A stretch of 29,083 nucleotides of DNA, from contig JBEVMR010000064.1 in assembly GCA_040508545.1 (NCBI GenBank), forward strand, positions 1 through 29,083, read 5' to 3'. The position numbers were made by a program, and so were the translations under genes. Source of the DNA: VRUE01 sp040508545 (lineage in GTDB: Bacteria > Actinomycetota > Thermoleophilia > Solirubrobacterales > 70-9). The notes beneath the pieces are model-generated. The model made no database searches. It was given only the letters and a program-made list of their open reading frames with translations, and had not been told where the DNA came from. Below, in pieces: positions 13,964-22,168 of the stretch (positions within the stretch are counted from its first letter, which is position 1; each line of letters starts with the position of its first letter).

Positions 13964-14419
13964 CTAGTTATCGCTGCCGGCGCGGTCCCAGACGTAGAGC
14001 TCTACGGCCTCGACGGCCAGCTCCATCTGGCGCGGCTGGGAGAGCAGGCCCAGGACCAGCTCCAGGGCGTCGTCTTCGGTGACGCCGGAGTCGACGGCCT
14101 CCTCGCCGCGGAAACCTGCTGCCAGCTTCAGCGCCTCGCGGCGGTTATCGCCGAGTGAGCCGAAGGCGCCCATGAGGAAGTCGCGGTTGGGGACCGGCTG
14201 GCCGAGCTCGAGCGAGCCGTGCCAGGCGGCGAGCATCGAGAGGTCGTGCTCGTCGAGCTCGGAGAGGGCTTTGGCGTAGTGGACCTCGAGCTCGTCGTCG
14301 GGGATCTCGTCGACCCAGGCGCGAACGGCCTCGCCGAGAAGCTGCCGGCGGGCCTCGCGGCCGATCGAGTCGGAGATCGCTCGGATTGCGTCTGCTGGGT
14401 CTACGAAGCAAAGGGACAT
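13964..14419 (-). CDS. Unrecognised acidic helical protein
   Basis: This 151-aa protein is not recognised. It is strongly acidic and predicted mostly helical, without cysteines near a motif, signal peptide or membrane segment. Notable stretches are the N-terminal DPADAIRAISDSIGREARRQLLGEA and IPDDELEVHYAKALSELDEHDLSMLAAWHGSL around residues 39-70; it ends LYVWDRAGSDN. The high-GC codon pattern fits the genome and there is no competing ORF, so it is likely a real lineage gene. ATG 14419 has no Shine-Dalgarno; TAGATT lies 11 bases upstream, giving a leader of only a few bases. It is divergent from the addB-like gene. Confidence 0.65.
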   Translation of the reverse strand: MSLCFVDPADAIRAISDSIGREARRQLLGEAVRAWVDEIPDDELEVHYAKALSELDEHDLSMLAAWHGSLELGQPVPNRDFLMGAFGSLGDNRREALKLAAGFRGEEAVDSGVTEDDALELVLGLLSQPRQMELAVEAVELYVWDRAGSDN

Positions 14420-14554
14420 CTGGTGTGCTCAATCTAGAGAGGGCAGAAGACGGCAAAGCGGGGGCGGGAAACGCGCCAATTGCGGCTTCCCGGTGCGGCT
14501 TCCTGGCGTTCCTGGGCACGCCGCGGCCCGACCTATGCTGGGTTGCTTGCCGCT

Positions 14555-17527
14555 ATGCCACTGAAGCTGATCCACGGACCCCCCAACTCCGGCCGCGCCG
14601 GCCGGATCCAGGCCCTCTTTCGCGAGGCGCTCGACCGCAACCCGGTCCTGGTGCTGCCGACGCTCGACGACGTCTTCCGCTTCGAGCGCAGCCTCTGCGA
14701 AGCCGGCGCCGCGCTCGGCGGCTCGGCGATGACCTTCGGCGACCTCTTCCGCGAGGTGGCGCGCTGCACCGGCGCCCGGCTCGGCGGCGAGCTGACCCCG
14801 GCCCAGCGCCAGGCGGCGGTCTCGGCCGGAATCGCCGCCCGTCACGAGCGGCTGGGACCGCTGCGACGCGCCGCCGGCCGCCCCGGCTTCGCGATCCCCT
14901 TCGAGCGCCTGCTCGACGAGCTGCAGAGCGCCGGGCTCGAGCCGGCCTCGCTGGGGTCGGGGGCGCAGACGCTCGAGTCCTCCGCCTATCTCGGCGACCT
15001 GACCGAGCTGTTCGGCGCCTACGCCGAGGTCCGGGACCGGCTCGGCCTGCTCGACGTGCACGGGGTCGCCGGCGCGGCGATCGAGTCGCTGCGCGCGGCG
15101 CCGGAGGCCTGGGGAGCGCGGCCGGTCTTCTTCTACGAGCCGGGTGACCTCACCCCGAACCAGAGCCGGTTGCTCGGAGCGCTGAGCGAGGCCACCGACG
15201 TGACCGTCGCCCTCGCTTACGAGGAGGGCGACTCCGCGCTCCTCACCCGGGCTTCGCTGATGGAGCAACTGAGCGCCATCGCGACCTCCACCGAAACGCT
15301 GGGCGGGCCCGAGGAGCGCGAACCGTTCGGCATCGACCCCCTGCTGGTCCACCTGCAGCGCGAGCTGGGCAGGGCGGAGCCGGCGCGGCGGCCACCCGGC
15401 GAGGCTCTGGTCCTGCTGCGCTCGGCCGGCGAGCGCAGCGAGGCGGAGGCGGTCGGCGCCGAGGTGGCAAAGCTGATCGCGGGCGGCGCCGACCCGGCTG
15501 GGATCGCGGTCGCCGTGCGAGACCCGGCGCGGCGCGGACCGCTGCTGGCGTCGGTGCTCGAGTCCTACGGCGTCGGCGTCGCGCTCGAGGCGGAGATCCC
15601 GGTCGCCGCAACCTCGGTCGGCGGGACGACGATCGCGCTGCTGGAGGCGGAGCTCGGCACCGGGCGCGCCGCCGATCTGCTGCGCTTCCTGCGCGGGCCC
15701 TCGGGGATCTCCGCATCGCAGGTCGACTGGTTCGAGCGCGCCGTCCGCCGTCGCCGCCTGCAGAGCGCCGCTGCGGCGCTGAGCCTCTGGGAGGAGCGCT
15801 ACGAGCGGCTGCCCGGCGACCTCGAGCGGTTGCGGGAGGCGGCGAGCGGCGGCCCCGGCATCCTCGCCGGCGCGATCGCCCGCCTGGCGGCGACGATGGC
15901 TTCGCGCCCGATCCGCAGCGGCGAGGACGGCCCGGCGCCGGGCCGGGGGGATGGCCTGGAGCTGCGTGCGGCAGCGGCGATATCGACCGCGCTCGGCGAC
16001 CTGGCCGAGCTGCCCGAGCTGGCGCCGCGTCCCGAGCAGCTGGCGGCGACGCTGCGCGACCTCCGTTTCCGCGCCTGGAGCGGGCCGGTCGAGGGGCGGG
16101 TGAGGATCGCCAGCCCCTACCGGCTGCGCGCCTCGCGCTTCGAGCATGCCTTCGTCGCCTCACTCCAGGACGGCGAGTTCCCGCGCCGCGACGGCGCAAC
16201 GGATCCGTTCCTCTCCGAAGCGCAGCGGCTCGAGCTCGGCCTGGCGCCGCGCCGCGACCCCGATGCCGAGGAGCGCTACCTCTTCCACGCCTGCCTCGCC
16301 CTGCCCAGCAAGCGCCTCTTCCTCTCCTACCGGGACAGCGACGAAAACGGGGTGGCGCTGCCGCGATCGCCCTATCTCGACGAGGTGCGCCGTCTGCTCG
16401 CTCCGGCGCCGAGCGAGGAAGCACCGGACCTGGTCGAGGAGGAGCTGACCGTCGTCCGCAGCTTGACCGACGTCCGCCTGCCGCGGCACCTGGCCCCGTC
16501 GGAGGACGAGCTGGCCAGGGCTCGGCGGGCCGAGGCGGCGAGCCGCGCCCCCGGGCCACTGTCCAACCCGGCCGTGCTCGACGCGCTCGAGAAGGTCCCG
16601 GCCTACGGCGGCACGACCCTGGAGGGGTTCGACGTCTGCTCCTACCGCTGGTTCGTCTCGCACGAGCTCGATCCCCGGCCGCTCGACCCGGCGCCCGACC
16701 CGCTCGTACAAGGCGGCCTGATGCACGCGGTGCTGGAGCGCCTCTTCCGCGAGCACCCCGGCGGCGACCCCCTCCCACGCCCTGACTCACTCGAGGCCTG
16801 GATCGGGCGGGCGCGCGAGCTGGTCGCCGAGGTGACGGGCGAGCGCGGACTCGGCTCCCACCCCGCCGAGCGGGCGATAGCGCGGCGGGTCGAGGGGCTG
16901 CTCGCCCGCTTCCTCGCCGAGGAGGCCGAGCGCGAGACCGGCGGGTTCGAGCCCTGGTTGCTGGAGGCCGGCTTCGGCGAGGACGAGAGCACCGAGCGCC
17001 CGGTGCTCGAGATCGACGGCTGGGGACTGCACGGGGCGATCGACCGGGTCGACCGCGACGCCGCCGGCCGGGCGCTGGTCCTCGACTACAAGCTCTCCCG
17101 CACGGTCACCCCGCGCGAGAAGTTCGAGGAGCAGGCAAAGCTGCAGCTGCAGCTCTACCTGATCGCGGTTGCCGAGCACTGGGGGGCCGAGACCGTCGGC
17201 GGCCTCTACCACCCGCTGCGCGGCACCTCCTCACGCCGGCCGCGCGGCGCCGTCCGCGAGGACGCCGCGGCCGGGCTCGCCTCCTACGGCCTCTACGAGA
17301 AAGACGTCGTCGACCGGGAGGAGTTCGAGCAGATGCTGGCCAGCGCCCGCAACCGCGCCGGTGAGATCGTCGGCCGCATGCGGCACGGAGACATCCGCCG
17401 CGACCCGGGGCCGCGCGAGGGCCTGCGCGGACACGACGTCTGCCCCGCGTTCTGCGACTTCGCCCCGATCTGCCGGCGCGACAGAGCGCCAGCGGAAGCC
17501 GAGAACGGCGAGTGGGAGGAGCGGTGA
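14555..17527 (+). CDS. addB: AddB-like helicase-nuclease subunit with PD-(D/E)XK domain
   Basis: This 990-aa protein is the AddB-type partner of the downstream helicase, together forming a double-strand-break resection enzyme that prepares ends for RecA. The N-terminus has GPPNSGRAGRI where a P-loop would be, with arginine/alanine replacing the GKT, so the motor is probably inactive. The middle is a degenerate UvrD-like fold (ASRFEHAFVASLQDGEFPRR). The C-terminal nuclease shows GAIDRVD and LDYK with D844 and K846. Cysteines C695, C963, C967 and C973 match the Fe-S cluster signature around AddB nucleases. ATG 14555 is chosen because the 25 upstream codons from 14480 look unlike protein. It overlaps the next gene by four bases. 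Confidence 0.9.
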   Translation: MPLKLIHGPPNSGRAGRIQALFREALDRNPVLVLPTLDDVFRFERSLCEAGAALGGSAMTFGDLFREVARCTGARLGGELTPAQRQAAVSAGIAARHERLGPLRRAAGRPGFAIPFERLLDELQSAGLEPASLGSGAQTLESSAYLGDLTELFGAYAEVRDRLGLLDVHGVAGAAIESLRAAPEAWGARPVFFYEPGDLTPNQSRLLGALSEATDVTVALAYEEGDSALLTRASLMEQLSAIATSTETLGGPEEREPFGIDPLLVHLQRELGRAEPARRPPGEALVLLRSAGERSEAEAVGAEVAKLIAGGADPAGIAVAVRDPARRGPLLASVLESYGVGVALEAEIPVAATSVGGTTIALLEAELGTGRAADLLRFLRGPSGISASQVDWFERAVRRRRLQSAAAALSLWEERYERLPGDLERLREAASGGPGILAGAIARLAATMASRPIRSGEDGPAPGRGDGLELRAAAAISTALGDLAELPELAPRPEQLAATLRDLRFRAWSGPVEGRVRIASPYRLRASRFEHAFVASLQDGEFPRRDGATDPFLSEAQRLELGLAPRRDPDAEERYLFHACLALPSKRLFLSYRDSDENGVALPRSPYLDEVRRLLAPAPSEEAPDLVEEELTVVRSLTDVRLPRHLAPSEDELARARRAEAASRAPGPLSNPAVLDALEKVPAYGGTTLEGFDVCSYRWFVSHELDPRPLDPAPDPLVQGGLMHAVLERLFREHPGGDPLPRPDSLEAWIGRARELVAEVTGERGLGSHPAERAIARRVEGLLARFLAEEAERETGGFEPWLLEAGFGEDESTERPVLEIDGWGLHGAIDRVDRDAAGRALVLDYKLSRTVTPREKFEEQAKLQLQLYLIAVAEHWGAETVGGLYHPLRGTSSRRPRGAVREDAAAGLASYGLYEKDVVDREEFEQMLASARNRAGEIVGRMRHGDIRRDPGPREGLRGHDVCPAFCDFAPICRRDRAPAEAENGEWEER
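17514..17520 (+). promoter_or_regulatory. Shine-Dalgarno and GTGA stop-start overlap of the addA-like gene
   Basis: GGGAGGA lies 3 bases before GTG 17524, whose bases overlap the addB TGA (17525-17527). This indicates translational coupling and rules out the formal GTG at 17512. Confidence 0.7.
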
Positions 17528-20500
17528 GCGCCCGCGCCCCGACGCCCGAGCAGACCGCGGCGATCGAGGCCCGCGGCCACGACGTCCTGGTCGAGGCCGG
17601 GGCCGGCACCGGCAAGACCGGGGTCATGGTCGACCGCTACTGCCGGCTCGTCTGCGATCTAGGCGTCTCGCCCGACGCCGTGCTCGCCTTCACCTTCACC
17701 GACAAGGCGGCGACCGAGCTGCGCCAGCGCATCCGCGCCGCCCTGGAGCTGCGCGCCGCGGCGGGGTCCGATCGCGCCGCCGAGCTGCTGACGACGATCG
17801 GCGGCGCCTGGGTGACGACCATCCACGGCTTCTGCAACCGGCTCCTCGCCGGGCACCCCGTGGCGGCGGGGATCGACCCCCGCTTCCGCGTCCTCGACGG
17901 GCCCGAGGCCGAGCGAGCCGCGCGCGAGGCCTTCGACGAAGCCCTCGGCGAGTTCTTGGCCGAGGGCGAGGTGGCGCACGAGCGGACCGTCGCCGCGTTC
18001 GAGATCGACGGCCTGCGGGCAATCGTCAGCGGCGTCCACGCCGAGCTGCGCAGCCGCGGGGTCGCGGCGCCCCGGCTGCCAGAGCCGCCGCAACCGGAAC
18101 CCGAGGCAAGCGTCCGCCGGGCGTCAGCCGTGGCGGCGGAGACCCTGGAGGAGCTGAAGCCGACCAACTCCAACCGCGAGCTGGTCGAACGAGCGCTGGC
18201 GGTGCTCGAGGCTGGCGCGGGGGGGCTCGACCTCGACCAGCTGGTCGCGCTGCGAACCGACAGCAAGGCGAAATCGATGAGCGCCTACCGGGAGGCGATC
18301 GACGCGGCCGTCTCCGACAGCGCCGCGGCCGGCGAGGGGGGCGACGCCTACCGCCACATCGCTGAGCTGCTGACGATCTTCGGGCGCCGCTTCGAGGCTG
18401 TCAAGGAACGACGTGGCGGACTCGACTTCGAGGATCTGCAGCTGCGCGCCGTGCGCCTGCTGGAACGCGAGGAGATCGGCAACGCCTACCGGGCGCGCTT
18501 CAGCCACCTGCTCGTCGACGAGTTCCAGGACACGAACCGCCTGCAGCTGCGGCTGATCGAGGCGCTGCGCGGTCCGCGCGCAGAGCTGATGGTCGTCGGC
18601 GACGAGCTGCAGTCGATCTACGGCTTCCGCCACGCCGACCTCGACGTCTTCCGCGAGCAGCGGCGCGCCGTGGAACAGAGTCCCGACGCCGTGGCGATGG
18701 AGCTGAGCGGCAACTTCCGCTCGCGCCCCGAGGTGATCGGCGCCGTCAACGCGATCGGCGAGAGGCTGCTCGGCGACGCCTTCCATCCGCTCCGCGTCGG
18801 CGCCCTGCCTCAGCTGCCCGAGCCGGCAGGCGAGGGCCCCGCGGTCGAGCTGCTGGTCACCGCCCGCGACGGCTGGGACGGCGAGGGGATCGACCTGGCG
18901 CCGGCCACCGACGCCGACACGCCGCCAAACCACCTGGCCGAGGCGCGCTTCCTCGCCGAGCGGCTGCGCGAGCTGGCCGAGAGCGGCGTCGCGCGCGGCG
19001 AGATGGTCGTCCTGCTGCGCGCCTTCACCCACCTCGACGCCCACGAGGACTCGCTCGAGCGCGCCGGCCTGCGCCCCTACACGATCGGCGGCCGCGGCTA
19101 CTGGTCCCAACAGCAGGTCGCCGACGTCTGCGCCCTGCTGGCGACGATCGCCAACCCGCTCGACGACCAGGCCCTCTTCGGCGCCCTCGCCTCCCCAGCC
19201 TGCGCCGTGGCGCCGGACACGCTCTGGCTGCTGCGCGCCGCGGCGGGCCGGCGGCGCCACGCCTGGCCGGCGCTGGAGGCCGCGGCCGGCTTGGGCGAGG
19301 CGGAGCTCGGCGCCCCCGAGCGCCTGGCGGACATCCCCGAGTCGGAGCTGGGCTTGCTGCGGGATTTCTCCCGGACGCTGGTGAGCCTGCGCGAGCGCGC
19401 CGGGCGCCTCTCCCTCGCCGGCCTGATCGAGGCGGCGATCGCCGAGACCGGCTACGACCTGGCAGTGCTGATGCGCCCGTCGGGCGAGGCGCGCTTCGCC
19501 AACGTGCGCAAGCTGATGCGGCTGGCGGGCGAGTTCGAGACGCGCGAGGGGCGCGACCTGCGCGGGCTGCTCGACTTCCTCGCCTCGCGGGCCGAAGCCG
19601 ACACCGAGGCGGAAGCGGCGAGCGCGATCGAGGGGCACGACGGGGTGCGGATCATGACCGTGCACAGCGCCAAGGGACTCGAGTTCGGCGTCGTCGCCGT
19701 CCCCCACCTCTCGCGACGGCTGCTGGCCGGCTCGCGCCTGCCGCCGCTGATGCTCGGCCACGAGGGTGAGGAACCGCGGGTGGGGATTCAGCTGCGCCGC
19801 CTCGGCGCCGCCTCGATCAACCTCTACGCCCAGGAAGCGCTCTGCGTCGAGGCCCAGCAGCGGGAAGCCGCGGAGGAGCTGCGCCTCTTCCACGTCGCCG
19901 CGACCCGGGCGCGTGAGCGGCTGATCCTCAGCGGCGTAGCGATGCCGAAACCGGGCCGGGGAGCGCAGCCGGGAACCCCCGTGATCGAGCGCATCCTCGA
20001 CGGCTTCGAGGTCGACCGCGAGCAGGGCTCGGCGATCGCGATCGCGGCGCCGCAGCCGCGCGAGGGGCTGGCGGCGAGCTTCGAGCCCTCGCGGATCGAG
20101 GCGCGGATCAACGCCCCGTCCCCGCAGCGCGCAGCCGAGCTGACGGCGACGCGGCGCGACCCCCTCGCCCCCCCGGCGCCGAGCACGACCCAGGCGCCGT
20201 TGCTGGAGGGCCGCCCACCGACGGTTCCCAACCGGCCGCTCTCCTACACGGCCCTCGCCGCCTATGACGAATGCGCCTACCGCTTCTACATGGAGCGGGT
20301 CCTCGACCTTCCCGGCGGCCGCGCTCCTGCTCCAGCGCGGGCAGCGAGCGCGAGCGCAGACGACGATGGCGCGCCCGGCGCCCGCGACGAAGCTGCGGCG
20401 CGAGGAGCGGCCGTCCACTCGCTGCTCGAGTGGAGCCAGGCGAACGACTGGCATGAGCCGACGGCGGACTTGGTCAGCCGTCATGCGGTTGCCGCGGGCC

Positions 20501-21036
20501 TCGACCCGGGCGGCAAGGCCGAGGAGGGGCTGCTGGCCCCGGTCCGCGCCTGGCTCGGCTCGGCGATGCTGCGTGAGCGGGTCCTGGCCGGCGGCGTATC
20601 CGCCCGCGCCGAGGTGCCGCTGCTGCTCGGCGTCTCCGGCGCGACCCTGCGCGGCTCGATCGACCTGCTGGTCGAGCGGGATGGCGCGGCGCCGCTGGTC
20701 GTCGACTACAAGACCGACCGCCTGGGCGGTGCGACGCCGGCGCAGCGCGCTGCCAAGTACGCGACGCAGCGGGCGGTCTACGCCCTGGCCGTCGCCGAGG
20801 CGCGCGACGCGGCCGAGGTCGAGGTCGCCTACGTCTTCCTCGAGCGCCCCGAGGAGCCGGTGGTCGAGCTGCTCGACGGCGAGGCGATGGTGCACGGCCG
20901 GGCCGAGCTGGAGACGACGATCAGCAAGATCGCGGCCGGCGAGTTCCCGGTGGCCCCGCCCGAGCGCCGCGACTGGGACCTCTGCCGCGGCTGCCCGGCG
21001 CTGGGGCGGCTCTGCCAAGGCCCTGAGGCTGCCTGA
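17524..21036 (+). CDS. addA: AddA-like UvrD-family helicase-nuclease
   Basis: The 1170-aa protein is a superfamily 1A 3'-5' DNA helicase fused to a RecB-type nuclease. Walker A is GAGTGKT (26-32), motif Ia FTFTDKAATELRQR, Walker B LLVDEFQDTNR, motif III GDELQSIYGFRHAD, motif IV GNFRSRPEVI, motif V VHSAKGLEF and motif VI HVAATRARERL. The C-terminal PD-(D/E)XK domain has GSIDLLVE and VVDYKTD (D1061, K1063). Unusually for an AddA, a four-cysteine set C917, C1154, C1157, C1164 brackets the nuclease, as in Fe-S nucleases. Coupled to addB by a four-base overlap, it supplies the motor of the complex. It ends directly against the stop codon of the convergent GNAT gene. The AdnAB enzymes of mycobacteria are a possible closer comparison. 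Confidence 0.93.
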   Translation: MSARAPTPEQTAAIEARGHDVLVEAGAGTGKTGVMVDRYCRLVCDLGVSPDAVLAFTFTDKAATELRQRIRAALELRAAAGSDRAAELLTTIGGAWVTTIHGFCNRLLAGHPVAAGIDPRFRVLDGPEAERAAREAFDEALGEFLAEGEVAHERTVAAFEIDGLRAIVSGVHAELRSRGVAAPRLPEPPQPEPEASVRRASAVAAETLEELKPTNSNRELVERALAVLEAGAGGLDLDQLVALRTDSKAKSMSAYREAIDAAVSDSAAAGEGGDAYRHIAELLTIFGRRFEAVKERRGGLDFEDLQLRAVRLLEREEIGNAYRARFSHLLVDEFQDTNRLQLRLIEALRGPRAELMVVGDELQSIYGFRHADLDVFREQRRAVEQSPDAVAMELSGNFRSRPEVIGAVNAIGERLLGDAFHPLRVGALPQLPEPAGEGPAVELLVTARDGWDGEGIDLAPATDADTPPNHLAEARFLAERLRELAESGVARGEMVVLLRAFTHLDAHEDSLERAGLRPYTIGGRGYWSQQQVADVCALLATIANPLDDQALFGALASPACAVAPDTLWLLRAAAGRRRHAWPALEAAAGLGEAELGAPERLADIPESELGLLRDFSRTLVSLRERAGRLSLAGLIEAAIAETGYDLAVLMRPSGEARFANVRKLMRLAGEFETREGRDLRGLLDFLASRAEADTEAEAASAIEGHDGVRIMTVHSAKGLEFGVVAVPHLSRRLLAGSRLPPLMLGHEGEEPRVGIQLRRLGAASINLYAQEALCVEAQQREAAEELRLFHVAATRARERLILSGVAMPKPGRGAQPGTPVIERILDGFEVDREQGSAIAIAAPQPREGLAASFEPSRIEARINAPSPQRAAELTATRRDPLAPPAPSTTQAPLLEGRPPTVPNRPLSYTALAAYDECAYRFYMERVLDLPGGRAPAPARAASASADDDGAPGARDEAAARGAAVHSLLEWSQANDWHEPTADLVSRHAVAAGLDPGGKAEEGLLAPVRAWLGSAMLRERVLAGGVSARAEVPLLLGVSGATLRGSIDLLVERDGAAPLVVDYKTDRLGGATPAQRAAKYATQRAVYALAVAEARDAAEVEVAYVFLERPEEPVVELLDGEAMVHGRAELETTISKIAAGEFPVAPPERRDWDLCRGCPALGRLCQGPEAA

Positions 21037-21507
21037 CTAGAGATCTCGCTCGTAGTAGAGCATCGCCGGACCGTCTGCGCCGCCTTCCTTGTTGGTGAAG
21101 CCGGCGCTCTCATACAGCCCCCGCGCCGCAGTGTCGGTCTCGCCGGTGTTGAGGTCGATGCGGGTGGCGCCGGCCTCCCGACCGGTCGCCATCGTCGCCT
21201 CGAGCAGGGCGTGGCCGATCCCGTTGCCGCGCTGCTCGGGCGCCACGTAGAGCTCCTCCAAGTAGAGGTCGAGGCCCTCGCTCCAGACCGAGCGCAGGAA
21301 GCGGAACTGGGCGAGGCCGTCGGGACCGTCGCCGGCGAGGAGCACGACGATCACGCCCGCCGCGATCAGCTCCCGCACCCGCTCGGTCAGGATCTCGACG
21401 CTGGGCGCCGGTTCGTCGAACTCAGTGTTGAAGTCGTGCAGGAGGCGCGCCACCGTCGCGGCGTCGCCCGGCGTCGCCCGCCGCACCCCGAACTCGCCTG
21501 CGCCCAT
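21037..21507 (-). CDS. GNAT-family N-acetyltransferase
   Basis: This 156-aa protein is a single GNAT domain. Motif A is YVAPEQRGNGIGHALL (about residues 87-102), preceded by the LDLYLEELYV strand; the end carries ARGLYESAGFTN and LYYERDL, typical of the C-terminal motif B region. The N-terminal VRRATPGDAATVARLLHDFNTEF begins the first strand and helices. ATG 21507 is chosen; the frame continues upstream only as a shadow of the VOC gene. It lies 14 bases after the VOC stop and is the last gene of the apparent hxlR-xseA-xseB-VOC operon. Substrate unknown; the sequence is like the small GNATs that act on amino groups of metabolites. Confidence 0.88.
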   Translation of the reverse strand: MGAGEFGVRRATPGDAATVARLLHDFNTEFDEPAPSVEILTERVRELIAAGVIVVLLAGDGPDGLAQFRFLRSVWSEGLDLYLEELYVAPEQRGNGIGHALLEATMATGREAGATRIDLNTGETDTAARGLYESAGFTNKEGGADGPAMLYYERDL

Positions 21508-21521
21508 CGCGATCCCCGTGC

Positions 21522-21923
21522 CTAGGAAGGCTCGGGCGCCCCGGGCGGCGCGTAGCGGTGGTGGATCGCCAGTGCGTTGCCGTCGGGGTCGGAGAAGAAG
21601 GCCTGGTGGCAGACGCCGGAGTCGAGCGTGTCGGCCTCGAAGGCGACGCCGCGCGATTCGAGCTCGGCCCGGGCGGCAGGCACGTCGTCGACGCGGAACT
21701 CGATCGGGTGGTTGTGGGCGCGGAACTCGAGCCCGAACGCATCCGACTGCATGATCGCGATCGTCAGGTTGCCGGTCTCGAACTCGACGCCCGGCATGTC
21801 GCCCCAGCGCTTCGACTCGGGCAGGCCGAGCACGCCGCCGTAGAACTCGATCGATCGATCGAAGTCCTGGGTGGCGACGGTGATGAAATCGGTGCCCGTG
21901 ATCAGGGGCGTCGTTGCGTTCAA
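21522..21923 (-). CDS. VOC-superfamily (glyoxalase/bleomycin resistance-like) protein
   Basis: The 133-aa protein has the paired beta-alpha-beta-beta-beta units of the vicinal oxygen chelate fold. The first module has DFITVATQDFDRSIEFYGGVLGL and the second AHNHPIEFRVDDVPAARAELESRG and FFSDPDGNALAIHHRY, with the usual SDPDGN and histidine/glutamate metal ligand positions. Members include dioxygenases, glyoxalases and antibiotic-binding proteins, so the reaction cannot be named. The start is TTG 21923, supported by AAAGGA about 7 bases upstream. It is 14 bases from both xseB and the GNAT gene, in one apparent operon. Confidence 0.9.
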   Translation of the reverse strand: MNATTPLITGTDFITVATQDFDRSIEFYGGVLGLPESKRWGDMPGVEFETGNLTIAIMQSDAFGLEFRAHNHPIEFRVDDVPAARAELESRGVAFEADTLDSGVCHQAFFSDPDGNALAIHHRYAPPGAPEPS

Positions 21924-21937
21924 GGCGGATCCTTTCG

Positions 21938-22168
21938 CTAGCTCTCGCTCGGGGTCGTCTCCAGTTTCGCCGCAAGCTCGTCGAGGCGCAGCTCTTCGAG
22001 CCCCTCGCTGACCGCGTCCAGCTCGCTAGAGCAGTAGCTGACGAGCTCGCGGCCCTCGCGGCACAGCTCGAGCGTTTCGCGCAGGCCGGCCTGGCCGGAG
22101 TCGAGCCGATCGATGATCTGCTCGAGCCGCTCCACGGCGGCCTCGTAGGACTCAGGCGTCTCGCTCAT
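21938..22168 (-). CDS. xseB: Exodeoxyribonuclease VII small subunit
   Basis: The 76-aa protein matches XseB: SYEAAVERLEQIIDRLDSGQAGLRETLELCREGRELVSYC is the conserved two-helix region that assembles on XseA. Exonuclease VII degrades single-stranded DNA from both ends. ATG 22168 is preferred over longer starts because GGAGAGAG lies just upstream and the family begins at about this point. The start lies inside the end of xseA, overlapping by 17 bases, so expression is coupled. Length is usual for the family. Confidence 0.95.
   Translation of the reverse strand: MSETPESYEAAVERLEQIIDRLDSGQAGLRETLELCREGRELVSYCSSELDAVSEGLEELRLDELAAKLETTPSES

Noticed and set aside
14480..14554. Longer N-terminus of the addB-like protein
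   Set aside because: The 25 extra codons do not resemble the family, and the strand-like MPLKLIHGPP begins at 14555.
14429..16147. 572-aa minus-strand open frame opposite addB
   Set aside because: Shadow of the addB-like gene with biased composition.
18124..21018. 964-aa minus-strand open frame opposite addA
   Set aside because: The plus strand carries all helicase motifs; the antisense frame is repetitive and matches no family pattern.
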